DNA of 64,000 bases from Shewanella sp. MR-4 (GTDB lineage Bacteria; Pseudomonadota; Gammaproteobacteria; Enterobacterales; Shewanellaceae): the NCBI RefSeq assembly GCF_000014685.1, contig NC_008321.1:2353001-2417000 (forward strand), read 5' to 3'. The notes under the pieces were generated by a model. That model had not been told where the DNA came from and searched no databases. It saw only the letters and a program-made list of their open reading frames with translations. The position numbers were made by a program, and so were the translations under genes. Shown here one piece after another: positions 1-7,642 of this stretch. Each line of letters begins with the position of its first letter. Positions within the stretch are counted from its first letter, which is position 1.

Positions 1-2
1 TT

Positions 3-608
3 TCACAAATTGACCGCCAACTCGGCGTGATTGGTATCAAGCCCAGCGGCGTGCCCTATGAAGATTTGAAGGTTGAAGACATTGTAATTGTTGACCTTGA
101 GAATCAAATCGTAGAAGGGCGCATGCGTCCTTCATCCGATACCAAGACACACACCTATTTGTATCGCCAGTGGCAGAGTATTGGTGGCATTACCCATACC
201 CATTCAACCTATGCCACCGCCTGGGCGCAAGCGCAGATAGCGATTCCCTGCTTAGGCACGACACAAGCCGATTATGTGTACGGTGAAATCCCATGCACAG
301 CAGTGATGCGAAGCGATCAGATCAGCCGCGACTATGAAGAAGAAACCGGCGTGCAGATCCTCGATTGTTTCGCCGACCGAGATCCCAACGAGTCGCCCAT
401 GGTGATAGTGGCAGGCCATGCACCGTTCACTTGGGGCGCGAATGCGGCTAAATCTGTGTACCACGCCGTGTTGCTCGAAGAAATCGCTCGGATGGCGTAT
501 CTCACCAAAACTTTATCACCAGGCATTAGTCAGTTAAAACAAGAGCTTATTGATAAGCATTATTTGCGTAAGCATGGAAAAGACGCTTATTACGGCCAAA
601 GCAAGTAA
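3..608 (+). CDS. araD: L-ribulose-5-phosphate 4-epimerase, 5' end outside window
   Basis: Interconverts L-ribulose 5-phosphate and D-xylulose 5-phosphate, the last step of the isomerase route for L-arabinose in the cytoplasm. The reading frame is already open at position 3 (SQIDRQLGVIGIKPSG), so the first roughly 30 residues lie upstream of the window. The visible part carries the class II aldolase/epimerase signatures: the IKPSG substrate loop, PSSDTKTH, the zinc-binding HTHSTYATAWAQA segment, a third candidate ligand in GHAPFTWG and the family C-terminus DKHYLRKHGKDAYYGQ. The stop lies 38 bp before araA, whose ribosome site is in the gap, so the two are probably cotranscribed. An araB kinase is expected upstream but cannot be seen. 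Confidence 0.95.
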   Translation, partial: SQIDRQLGVIGIKPSGVPYEDLKVEDIVIVDLENQIVEGRMRPSSDTKTHTYLYRQWQSIGGITHTHSTYATAWAQAQIAIPCLGTTQADYVYGEIPCTAVMRSDQISRDYEEETGVQILDCFADRDPNESPMVIVAGHAPFTWGANAAKSVYHAVLLEEIARMAYLTKTLSPGISQLKQELIDKHYLRKHGKDAYYGQSK

Positions 609-646
609 TTGCCAGTCGGGTCTCATTTCAAACTAGAGAGAGTAAT

Positions 647-2149
647 ATGAAAGCCTTCAAACAAAAACAAGTGTGGTTTATCACGGGTTCGCAGGATTTA
701 TACGGCCCAAAAGTATTAGAGCAAGTCGCTAAAAACAGTGAGCAAATTGTTTATGGCTTTAATGAATCTTCCGCCATTTCCATTGAAGTGGTGTATAAGC
801 CAACCGTAAAATCCCCACGTGAAATTCACGCCGTATGTCAAGCGGCCAACAGCGATGAAAACTGTGTTGGCGTTATTCTGTGGATGCACACTTTCTCTCC
901 TGCCAAGATGTGGATTGCTGGCCTTAATGAATTAAGCAAGCCATTCATGCACTTACACACTCAGTTCAATGCTGAGCTCCCTTGGAGCGAAATCAATATG
1001 AACTACATGAACACCCACCAAAGTGCTCACGGTTGCCGCGAATTTGGTTTTATCGGCACTCGTATGCGTAAAGAGCGCAAAGTGGTTGTGGGTCACTGGC
1101 AATCGAGCGATGTACAGGCTCAAATCGATGATTGGTGCCGCGCAGCGGCGGGTTGGCACGAGAGCCAAAACCTGCGTATTGCCCGCTTTGGCGACAACAT
1201 GCGTCAAGTGGCCGTAACCGAAGGCGACAAAGTTGCCGCACAAATTCAATTCGGTTACGAAGTGCACGCCTACAGCTTAGGTGAACTCAATGAAGCGATT
1301 GCAGCCATTGCCGAAGGCGATGTAACCGCACAACTCGACCGTTACGCCAGCGAATACCAAGTGGGTAACGAGCTATTTGGCGATGAATACCAATTAGACC
1401 GTTTAAGAAAAGAAGCCAAGATTGAACTCGGCTTAACCCAATTCTTAACCCAAGGTGGATTTGGTGCCTTTACCAACTGCTTCGAAAACCTCACCGGCAT
1501 GACAGGATTACCAGGACTGGCTACCCAACGTCTGATGGCGAACGGTTTCGGTTACGGCGGTGAAGGTGACTGGAAAACGGCTGCCATGGTGCGCATCATG
1601 AAGGTGATGGGCCAAGGCCGCGCCGGTGGTACTTCATTTATGGAAGACTACACCTATAACTTTGGGGCGACTGACCAAGTTCTTGGCGCCCACATGTTAG
1701 AAGTGTGCCCATCGATTGCTGCTGCAAAACCGCGTTTAGAAGTTCACCGCCACACCATTGGTGTGCGTTGTGACGTGCCACGTCTGTTATTCACAGGTAA
1801 AGCGGGCCCAGCAATCAACGTATCGACTATCGATTTAGGCAACCGTTTCCGTATCATTCTCAATGAATTAGATACAGTGACACCACCACAGGATCTGCCA
1901 AATCTGCCTGTCGCATCTGCGCTGTGGGAGCCTCGTCCGAATTTAGCGGTTGCCGCCGCAGCTTGGATCCACGCCGGTGGTGCTCACCACTCAGCTTACA
2001 GCCAAGCTATCACGACGGATCAGATTGTCGACTTTGCTGAAATGGCCGGTGCTGAACTGGTTATCATCGATGCCGATACTAAGATCCGCGAGTTTAAGAA
2101 TGAGCTTCGCCAAAATTCCGTTTATTACGGTTTAGCAAGAGGTTTATAA
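647..2149 (+). CDS. araA: L-arabinose isomerase
   Basis: Converts L-arabinose to L-ribulose with Mn2+ in the cytoplasm, the first step of the isomerase pathway. The protein has 500 residues, the same length as the E. coli enzyme, and matches it throughout. The metal/catalytic residues known for the family are present: Glu in YGGEGDW, Glu in SFMEDYTYN, His in LGAHMLEVCP and His in GGAHHSAYS. The ATG follows an AGAGAGAG Shine-Dalgarno tract by a few bases. It lies 38 bp after araD and is closed by a strong hairpin terminator at 2165-2190, so araD-araA (and whatever is upstream) form one transcript. Confidence 0.97.
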   Translation: MKAFKQKQVWFITGSQDLYGPKVLEQVAKNSEQIVYGFNESSAISIEVVYKPTVKSPREIHAVCQAANSDENCVGVILWMHTFSPAKMWIAGLNELSKPFMHLHTQFNAELPWSEINMNYMNTHQSAHGCREFGFIGTRMRKERKVVVGHWQSSDVQAQIDDWCRAAAGWHESQNLRIARFGDNMRQVAVTEGDKVAAQIQFGYEVHAYSLGELNEAIAAIAEGDVTAQLDRYASEYQVGNELFGDEYQLDRLRKEAKIELGLTQFLTQGGFGAFTNCFENLTGMTGLPGLATQRLMANGFGYGGEGDWKTAAMVRIMKVMGQGRAGGTSFMEDYTYNFGATDQVLGAHMLEVCPSIAAAKPRLEVHRHTIGVRCDVPRLLFTGKAGPAINVSTIDLGNRFRIILNELDTVTPPQDLPNLPVASALWEPRPNLAVAAAAWIHAGGAHHSAYSQAITTDQIVDFAEMAGAELVIIDADTKIREFKNELRQNSVYYGLARGL

Positions 2150-2164
2150 TTCTCGCGCAGCAAT

Positions 2165-2194
2165 AAAGCCGCCTTCGGGCGGCTTTCATTTTTC
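2165..2194 (+). terminator. Rho-independent terminator after araA
   Basis: A 9-bp perfect stem (AAAGCCGCC / GGCGGCTTT) with a TTCG tetraloop is followed by a T-rich stretch. It lies 16 bp after the araA stop. Confidence 0.9.
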
Positions 2195-2225
2195 TGGCAC
2201 CATTCATTTGATAGGGTTAACACAG

Positions 2226-2834
2226 ATGTATACAGAATTTGACGGCATTATCTTCGATATGGATGGCACCTTAGTCGACAGTGGTCAATTGCATGAGCAG
2301 GCATGGCGACAAACCTTGAATCACTTTGGGATCCCCGTAGAGCCTGCACTGATGCGCTCGTTAGCGGGTGTGCCCACCATTGGTACCTTAGAGATTTTGA
2401 TCGCCCATTTTGGCGTCACGCCAACGGCCAGTTGTGAGGCCATGAACGAGTATAAAGAAGCCCTAGTGCGCGACACTATGCATTTATATGTCAAACCGAC
2501 GGCATTAGCCGAATTTGCCAAGCAGAATCAGGGCAAACGCCCAATGGCGGTCGGCACAGGCGCCTACACAGAGGAAGCAATTCAAATCTTGACCCTGTGT
2601 GGATTGTTGGAATTAGTCGATTATGTGGTGGGCGCCGACCAAGTCGCGTCACCCAAACCTGCGCCCGATACCTTTTTACGCTGCGCCGAACTGATGGGCA
2701 TAGCGCCTGAGCGCTGTATCGTATTTGAAGATGCGAAGGCGGGCATCCAAGCCGCCGAAGCTGCGGGGATGTTTGTGGTCGATGTGCATGCCGAATTACA
2801 GATTGAAAATGACTATTTCCTAGGCGCTCAGTAG
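2226..2834 (+). CDS. HAD-superfamily phosphatase (beta-phosphoglucomutase-like subgroup)
   Basis: Predicted cytoplasmic sugar-phosphate phosphatase or mutase of the HAD superfamily. Motif I is FDMDGTLVDSG close to the N-terminus, motif II is the Thr of VGTGAYTEEA, and motifs III/IV are SPKPAPDTF and FEDAKAGIQAAEAAG. About 202 residues matches small YqaB/PGMB-like HAD hydrolases with an alpha-helical cap. The ATG at 2226 is preferred over an in-frame TTG at 2208 because AGGG at 2213-2216 sits 9 bases before it. The gene lies between araA and araR in the arabinose locus, so a role in removing toxic pentose phosphates is possible, but the substrate cannot be read from sequence. Confidence 0.8.
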   Translation: MYTEFDGIIFDMDGTLVDSGQLHEQAWRQTLNHFGIPVEPALMRSLAGVPTIGTLEILIAHFGVTPTASCEAMNEYKEALVRDTMHLYVKPTALAEFAKQNQGKRPMAVGTGAYTEEAIQILTLCGLLELVDYVVGADQVASPKPAPDTFLRCAELMGIAPERCIVFEDAKAGIQAAEAAGMFVVDVHAELQIENDYFLGAQ

Positions 2835-2964
2835 CCGTTGTGAGCTTGTCCAATCACTGGCTAAAACGCAAAATTAGGCTTTACAATGTAAAAGTTTGGG
2901 GTAAGGTAGGGACAGTAAGTTTGAGGAAATTCCCATAAATTCTTAGCGTTAACAAAATTTTTAT

Positions 2965-2997
2965 TACCTTTATCAGGAAAGGTAGTATCATAACATT
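2965..2997. promoter_or_regulatory. Inverted repeat and AraR-like half-palindrome upstream of araR
   Basis: TACCTTT (2965-2971) and its exact complement AAAGGTA (2978-2984) flank a 6-bp spacer. Overlapping it, GTAGTA-TCA-TAACAT (2982-2996) resembles the GTAnTA-n3-TAnTAC pattern of the perfect palindrome at 4848-4868. It lies 70-100 bp before the regulator gene, so autoregulation is possible. The palindrome is imperfect, so confidence is low. Confidence 0.35.
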
Positions 2998-3069
2998 TGT
3001 TTATCAGCGTTAAGCACCTTATCCAGCTGATTGGATTGAGCACAGAGATAGAGAGTTAAAGAGGGCACT

Positions 3070-3786
3070 ATGGCAAATCAGGCAAATAACCGTCCGCAGA
3101 ATATCCATAACTGGGTGGCAAGCGAATTAGGTTCTCGCATTGTGGGCGGCTTTTATGCGCCAGGTGAATATATCCCTAATGAAAATGCTATCTGTGAAGA
3201 GCTGGAAGTGTCACGCACCTCGTTGAGGGAAGCCTTTAAGGTGCTCACGGCAAAAGGGCTTATCGAATCTCGTCCTAAACTTGGCACCCGTATTCGTGAG
3301 CGTCGCCACTGGAATATGTTCGATCCGGTGATCTTAAACTGGTTTTCCCAATCTAAACCTTCGCCCGAGTTTTACACTTCTCTCTATGAAATCCGTGAAG
3401 TGTTTGAACCCGCAGCGGCTGAACTGGCGGCGAAAAAACGCACCCCTGAGCAGCTTGAGGTGATTGCGGCGGCCTATGCCAAGATGGAAGCGGCCGAATT
3501 AGGTACGGATGAAGTCTATACCTCGGACATCGATTTCCACATGGCGATTTTAGATGCGACCAATAACGAGTTTATGGTGTCCCTCGGCGTGTCAATCCAA
3601 TCTGCGCTGCTCGAAATCTTTAGACTCAGTAGCACAATTCAGGATGACTTTATCCAATCACTCCCAGGCCATAAGGCCATTTATACTGCGATTGCCGCAG
3701 GGGACAGTGAAGGCGCGAAAGCCGAGATGAATAAATTACTCTCGACCTCTCAAGATACAGTGCATAAAAATATTGAGCGTAAATAA
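3070..3786 (+). CDS. araR: FadR/GntR-family transcriptional regulator of arabinose genes
   Basis: DNA-binding repressor or activator, 238 residues. The N-terminal winged helix-turn-helix (about residues 10-78) contains the GntR signature ENAICEELEVSRTSLREAFKVLTAKGLI. The C-terminal FCD ligand domain contains the metal-binding pattern DIDFHMAILDATNN and a second His in LPGHKAIYTA, typical of sugar-acid or sugar-sensing members. The ATG follows AAAGAGGG with suitable spacing. Shewanella arabinose regulons are known to use a GntR-type AraR rather than the AraC type of enterics, and the position in the locus fits that. Candidate operators in the window are described separately. The effector (arabinose or a phosphorylated intermediate) is not evident. 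Confidence 0.78.
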   Translation: MANQANNRPQNIHNWVASELGSRIVGGFYAPGEYIPNENAICEELEVSRTSLREAFKVLTAKGLIESRPKLGTRIRERRHWNMFDPVILNWFSQSKPSPEFYTSLYEIREVFEPAAAELAAKKRTPEQLEVIAAAYAKMEAAELGTDEVYTSDIDFHMAILDATNNEFMVSLGVSIQSALLEIFRLSSTIQDDFIQSLPGHKAIYTAIAAGDSEGAKAEMNKLLSTSQDTVHKNIERK

Positions 3787-3818
3787 CGAGTTATTCATTT
3801 TTAACGCACTCTACCGAT

Positions 3819-3850
3819 AAAAAAAGGTGAACTTAGGTTCACCTTTTTTA
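3819..3850. terminator. Bidirectional terminator between araR and the GH43 gene
   Basis: A 13-bp perfect stem (AAAAAAGGTGAAC and its complement) with a TTAG loop. It has A/T runs on both sides, so it can stop transcripts from both converging genes. Confidence 0.9.
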
Positions 3851-3874
3851 CTTTGGCGCGAGCAAAAAATAGGA

Positions 3875-4822
3875 TTACTGCGGCTCGCTGATGCCTTCGC
3901 TCGTCATATGAATGCGCTGTAGGGTGCCATCGGCATTGTAATGCAGCGGGTCAATTGCCACTGAACGTCTAAACTCACCGCCACCATCCTGCGATGCGCC
4001 GGTATGGTAGATAAAGTAGGATTTCCCTTTAAATTCAATAATCGCTTGATGGTTTGTCGGCGAGTTGCCCGCCACTTCATTTAAGATGCCTTGGTACTTC
4101 CACGGCCCCAGAATACTATCGCTGGTTGCATAGGCAATTTTTTCAGGGAAGCCTGAAGCGTATGAAAGATAATAAGTTTTATCTTTTTTATGAACCCAAA
4201 GCGCTTCGGTAAAGTTAGGGACATCAATGGCGTGTATTGGGCCATCGAGTTCAATCATATTGGCTTTTAACTTGGCAAATCTTGGCTTAGTGTTGCCCCA
4301 AAACAGATAGGCTTGCTTGTCATCATCGATAAAGACAGCAGGATCGATATCATCCCAATCAATCTCGGTATCAGTGGTCATGTCATTAGTGATGAGGGCG
4401 CTGCCGCGGGCATCCTTGAAGGGGCCAAGTGGACTATCTGCAACCGCGACACCAATCGCAAAACCATTGATTTTGTTGTGTCTTGCCGTTACATACCAGT
4501 AAAACTTACCTTCTTTTTCGATCACATGGCTAGCCCATGCATCTCCTTTAGCCCAGCTGAAATCTTTCACAGATAACTTGCTGCCATGGGCCGTCCAATT
4601 GTGCATATCCTTAGAGCTAAAAACGAGCCAATCATGCATTTCGAAGAAGGTGCGATTGTCCTTTGCAACGTCATGACCAGTATAAAGATAAACAGTATCT
4701 TGATGCACTATGGCGGCAGGATCGGCGGTAAATACATCCGTAAACAGAGGGTTAGCAGCAATCGCTGCAGTGCTGACACTCGTACTCAATGCCAAACACA
4801 CACTCAAAAATGCCTTTTTCAT
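3875..4822 (-). CDS. Secreted glycoside hydrolase family 43 (arabinosidase)
   Basis: Predicted periplasmic or secreted five-bladed beta-propeller hydrolase acting on arabinose-containing glycans. The 315-residue protein begins with a clear Sec signal peptide (MKKAFLSVCLALSTSVSTAAIAA). The three GH43 carboxylates are visible: base Asp in FTADPAAIVH, pKa-modulating Asp in WDDIDPAVF and acid Glu in NFTEALWVHKK. Several W/Y-rich propeller repeats (GKFYWYVTARHN, KTYYLSYASGF) follow. It is transcribed away from the dehydratase gene, with the best candidate AraR palindrome in the shared 176-bp promoter region. Whether it is an exo-arabinofuranosidase or acts on another pentoside is not decidable here. 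Confidence 0.85.
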   Translation of the reverse strand: MKKAFLSVCLALSTSVSTAAIAANPLFTDVFTADPAAIVHQDTVYLYTGHDVAKDNRTFFEMHDWLVFSSKDMHNWTAHGSKLSVKDFSWAKGDAWASHVIEKEGKFYWYVTARHNKINGFAIGVAVADSPLGPFKDARGSALITNDMTTDTEIDWDDIDPAVFIDDDKQAYLFWGNTKPRFAKLKANMIELDGPIHAIDVPNFTEALWVHKKDKTYYLSYASGFPEKIAYATSDSILGPWKYQGILNEVAGNSPTNHQAIIEFKGKSYFIYHTGASQDGGGEFRRSVAIDPLHYNADGTLQRIHMTSEGISEPQ

Positions 4823-4847
4823 ACTTCCTCTATTGTTTTTTGATATT

Positions 4848-4868
4848 TTGGTATTATAGTAATACCAA
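4848..4868. promoter_or_regulatory. Perfect 21-bp palindrome, candidate AraR operator
   Basis: TTGGTATTA (4848-4856), spacer TAG, then the exact complement TAATACCAA (4860-4868). It sits between the divergent GH43 and dehydratase genes, 26 bp from the GH43 start. The 9+3+9 layout suits a dimeric GntR-type regulator. Related sites occur at 28199-28213 and 28490-28504. Confidence 0.65.
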
Positions 4869-4998
4869 TACTTTTACGTGCTAGCAATATTAAAGTACAA
4901 ATTGTTAACTCAGGGCATTAGGTTCGTCCGTTTGTTTTATGTTGAGTGTTACTCAATCGTTCGGGCAGGGCATGTGCCTTGGAAGACGAAGGTGTCAT

Positions 4999-6732
4999 AT
5001 GAATAATAAAAAACCGAAAACACTTCGTTCGGCTAGTTGGTTTGGTAGTGATGACAAAAATGGCTTTATGTATCGCAGTTGGATGAAAAACCAAGGCATA
5101 CCCGAGCATCACTTTCAAAATAAGCCTGTAATTGGTATTTGCAATACCTGGTCAGAATTGACGCCCTGTAATGGTCATCTACGGGAATTGGCGCAAAGAG
5201 TAAAGAATGGCATTCGGGAAGCGGGTGGCATTCCAGTGGAGTTTCCAGTGTTTTCGAATGGCGAGTCCAACTTACGTCCAAGCGCCATGCTTACCCGTAA
5301 TCTTGCTGCCATGGACACGGAAGAAGCCATTCGAGGCAACCCCATCGACGGAGTTGTGCTGTTAGTGGGCTGTGATAAAACGACTCCGGCTTTATTGATG
5401 GGCGCGGCCAGTTGTGATTTACCGACAATCGTTGTTACCGGTGGTCCCATGCTCAATGGTAAGCATAAGGGCAAGGATGTCGGTTCGGGCACTCTCGTAT
5501 GGGAACTGCATCAAGAATATAAAGCGGGCAACATCAGTCTCGCCGCATTTATGAATGCCGAAGCGGATATGTCACGCTCAACGGGCACCTGCAACACTAT
5601 GGGCACAGCATCGACCATGGCCTGTATGGTGGAAACCCTTGGGGTGAGTTTGCCACACAATGCAGCCATTCCTGCGGTGGATTCTCGCCGCCAAGTATTG
5701 GCGCATATGTCGGGAATGCGAATTGTGGACATGGTCAAAGAGGATTTGACCTTAAGTAAAATTTTAAGCCGTGATGCTTTTATCAATGCCATCAAAGTCA
5801 ATGCTGCCATTGGTGGTTCAACCAACGCCGTTATCCATTTAAAGGCGATTGCCGGCAGGATAGGGGTTGAGCTGTCACTCGATGACTGGCGCCATGGTTA
5901 CACAGTACCGACCATAGTGAATCTTAAGCCTTCGGGTCAGTACTTAATGGAAGACTTTTACTACGCAGGTGGCCTGCCAGCAGTATTAAGGCAGCTGTTT
6001 GAGCATGATTTACTGAGCAAAAACACGCTTACAGTCAATGCCGCTAGCCTCTGGGACAATGTCAAAGAGGCGCCTTGTTATAACCAAGAGGTGATCATGT
6101 CACTTGAAAATCCCTTGGTTGAAAATGGCGGCATTCGCGTACTTCGCGGCAATCTCGCGCCCCGAGGCGCAGTGATCAAAACGTCAGCCGCCAGCGCACA
6201 CCTGATGCAACACCGCGGTAAAGCCGTGGTGTTTGAAAGCTTCGACGATTACAACGCCCGCATCGGCGATCCTGAATTGGATATCGATGAAAACAGCATT
6301 ATGGTGCTTAAAAACTGTGGCCCGAAGGGATATCCGGGCATGGCTGAGGTCGGCAATATGGGACTGCCACCTAAGTTGTTGAAAAAAGGAATTAAGGACA
6401 TGGTTAGGATTTCTGATGCACGCATGAGTGGCACCGCCTTTGGCACAGTTGTGCTGCATGTTGCCCCAGAAGCACAAGCCCTTGGGCCACTGGCCGCCGT
6501 TCAAAATGGTGACATGATAGCGCTTGATACCTATGCCGGAACGTTACAGCTGGAGATCAGTGACCAAGAGTTACAAGCCCGTCTTGCCAAACTGGCGACG
6601 GTGAAATCCATTCCCGTGAATGGTGGCTATCTCTCGCTATTTAAGGAGCATGTTCTCCAGGCGGATGAGGGATGTGATTTTGATTTTCTCGTGGGATGTC
6701 GAGGTGCAGAGATACCAGCACATTCCCATTAA
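4999..6732 (+). CDS. IlvD/Edd-family sugar-acid dehydratase, probably L-arabinonate dehydratase
   Basis: Predicted cytoplasmic Fe-S dehydratase turning an aldonate (most likely L-arabinonate) into its 2-keto-3-deoxy form. The 577-residue length is normal for arabinonate/xylonate dehydratases. The cluster-ligand cysteines are in ICNTWSELTPCN, VGCDKTTPA and TGTCNTMGTAST, and the C-terminus holds the ISDARMSGTAFGTVVLHVAPEA signature of sugar-acid members rather than the dihydroxyacid dehydratase form. The ATG at 4999 (GAAGG 5-9 bases upstream) is preferred to 4939. A pentose dehydrogenase follows 60 bp later and a lactonase lies at 32989, which together suggest an oxidative arabinose branch. Xylonate or galactonate as substrate is an alternative. 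Confidence 0.8.
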   Translation: MNNKKPKTLRSASWFGSDDKNGFMYRSWMKNQGIPEHHFQNKPVIGICNTWSELTPCNGHLRELAQRVKNGIREAGGIPVEFPVFSNGESNLRPSAMLTRNLAAMDTEEAIRGNPIDGVVLLVGCDKTTPALLMGAASCDLPTIVVTGGPMLNGKHKGKDVGSGTLVWELHQEYKAGNISLAAFMNAEADMSRSTGTCNTMGTASTMACMVETLGVSLPHNAAIPAVDSRRQVLAHMSGMRIVDMVKEDLTLSKILSRDAFINAIKVNAAIGGSTNAVIHLKAIAGRIGVELSLDDWRHGYTVPTIVNLKPSGQYLMEDFYYAGGLPAVLRQLFEHDLLSKNTLTVNAASLWDNVKEAPCYNQEVIMSLENPLVENGGIRVLRGNLAPRGAVIKTSAASAHLMQHRGKAVVFESFDDYNARIGDPELDIDENSIMVLKNCGPKGYPGMAEVGNMGLPPKLLKKGIKDMVRISDARMSGTAFGTVVLHVAPEAQALGPLAAVQNGDMIALDTYAGTLQLEISDQELQARLAKLATVKSIPVNGGYLSLFKEHVLQADEGCDFDFLVGCRGAEIPAHSH

Positions 6733-6792
6733 ATATGAACTCGTTTTCTTTTATAATAAAACCAGATAATTATTTTAATAAAAGGTTGAGTT

Positions 6793-7563
6793 ATGAAGTT
6801 GACTAATCAATACCCGAGTTTACAAGGGAAAACCATTTTTATCAGTGGTGGCGCAACGGGTATTGGAGCTTGCTTGGTTAATGCTTTTTTAGAGCAGGGC
6901 GCTAAGGTGGCATTTGTCGATATTTTAGTTGAGGAGTCGACTCAACTCGTCGCTGACCTTAAGCAGACTCAACCAGAGGCCAGCGTACAATTTTATCACT
7001 GCGATCTTGTCGATATCGCCGCCCTCAAGCGTGTGATTGCTCAGGTCGAGGACGATTTAGGTTCAATCTCGGTATTAATTAACAATGCCGCGTGCGATCA
7101 ACGCCATAGCATCGACGAAGTGACCCCAGAATATTGGGACCAATGCCTAAACACCAATTTGCGGCATTATTTTTTCGCCGTACAAGCGGTCAGGCCGCAA
7201 ATGCAGCGCCTCGGTGGAGGCTCAGTGATCAACTTAGGTTCAATGAGTTGGCACAATCGGCAAGCGGGCATGGCGGGTTACACCGCATCTAAGGCCGGCG
7301 CCATGGGCTTAACCCGAGGGTTAGCTGCCGATTTAGGTAAAGATAAAATCCGGATTAATACCTTAACGCCGGGTTGGGTGATGACAAAACGTCAACTCAC
7401 ACACTGGGTAGATAAAGATACGGCAAAACATATCGAAAATAACCAATGTATTAAAGAATATGTAATGCCCGAAGATATTGCTGCTATGGCGTTATTTTTA
7501 GCAGCAGATGATAGCAAACTCTGCACCGCACAAAATTTTATTGTCGATGGTGGTTGGATTTAA
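6793..7563 (+). CDS. Short-chain dehydrogenase, probable pentose 1-dehydrogenase
   Basis: Predicted NAD(P)-dependent oxidation of an aldopentose to the lactone. It is a 256-residue classical SDR: Rossmann motif SGGATGIGACL (about residues 19-29), NNAA, active-site Ser in NLGSMSW, YTASKAG (Tyr-x3-Lys) and the C-terminal FIVDGGWI. The overall match, including NLRHYFFAVQAV and CIKEYVMPEDIAAMALFLA, resembles Caulobacter D-xylose dehydrogenase XylB. Placed between the aldonate dehydratase and a mutarotase, an L-arabinose 1-dehydrogenase role is inferred. It is co-directional, with AAAAGG about 5 bases before the ATG. Confidence 0.8.
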   Translation: MKLTNQYPSLQGKTIFISGGATGIGACLVNAFLEQGAKVAFVDILVEESTQLVADLKQTQPEASVQFYHCDLVDIAALKRVIAQVEDDLGSISVLINNAACDQRHSIDEVTPEYWDQCLNTNLRHYFFAVQAVRPQMQRLGGGSVINLGSMSWHNRQAGMAGYTASKAGAMGLTRGLAADLGKDKIRINTLTPGWVMTKRQLTHWVDKDTAKHIENNQCIKEYVMPEDIAAMALFLAADDSKLCTAQNFIVDGGWI

Positions 7564-7598
7564 ATATCACAATAAAATTTCAGTTCATTAAATAATGA

Positions 7599-7642
7599 GG
7601 TGAGTGCTGAGTTTATTTTAAATAAAAGGTAAAGCACTCACC
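7599..7642 (+). promoter_or_regulatory. 10-bp inverted repeat ending at the galM start codon
   Basis: GGTGAGTGCT (7599-7608) pairs exactly with AGCACTCACC (7633-7642), and the base after the second arm is the A of the ATG. The 24-base loop is A/T rich and contains the only purine-rich ribosome-site candidate (AAAAGG, 7624-7629), 13 bases before the ATG. Folding would change the apparent distance between ribosome site and start codon, so translational control is plausible. Confidence 0.55.

Noticed and set aside
4313..4843. Open frames on the + strand inside the minus-strand GH43 gene
   Set aside because: They mirror a clear GH43 protein with signal peptide and catalytic residues, and their own translations show no domain or composition typical of proteins.
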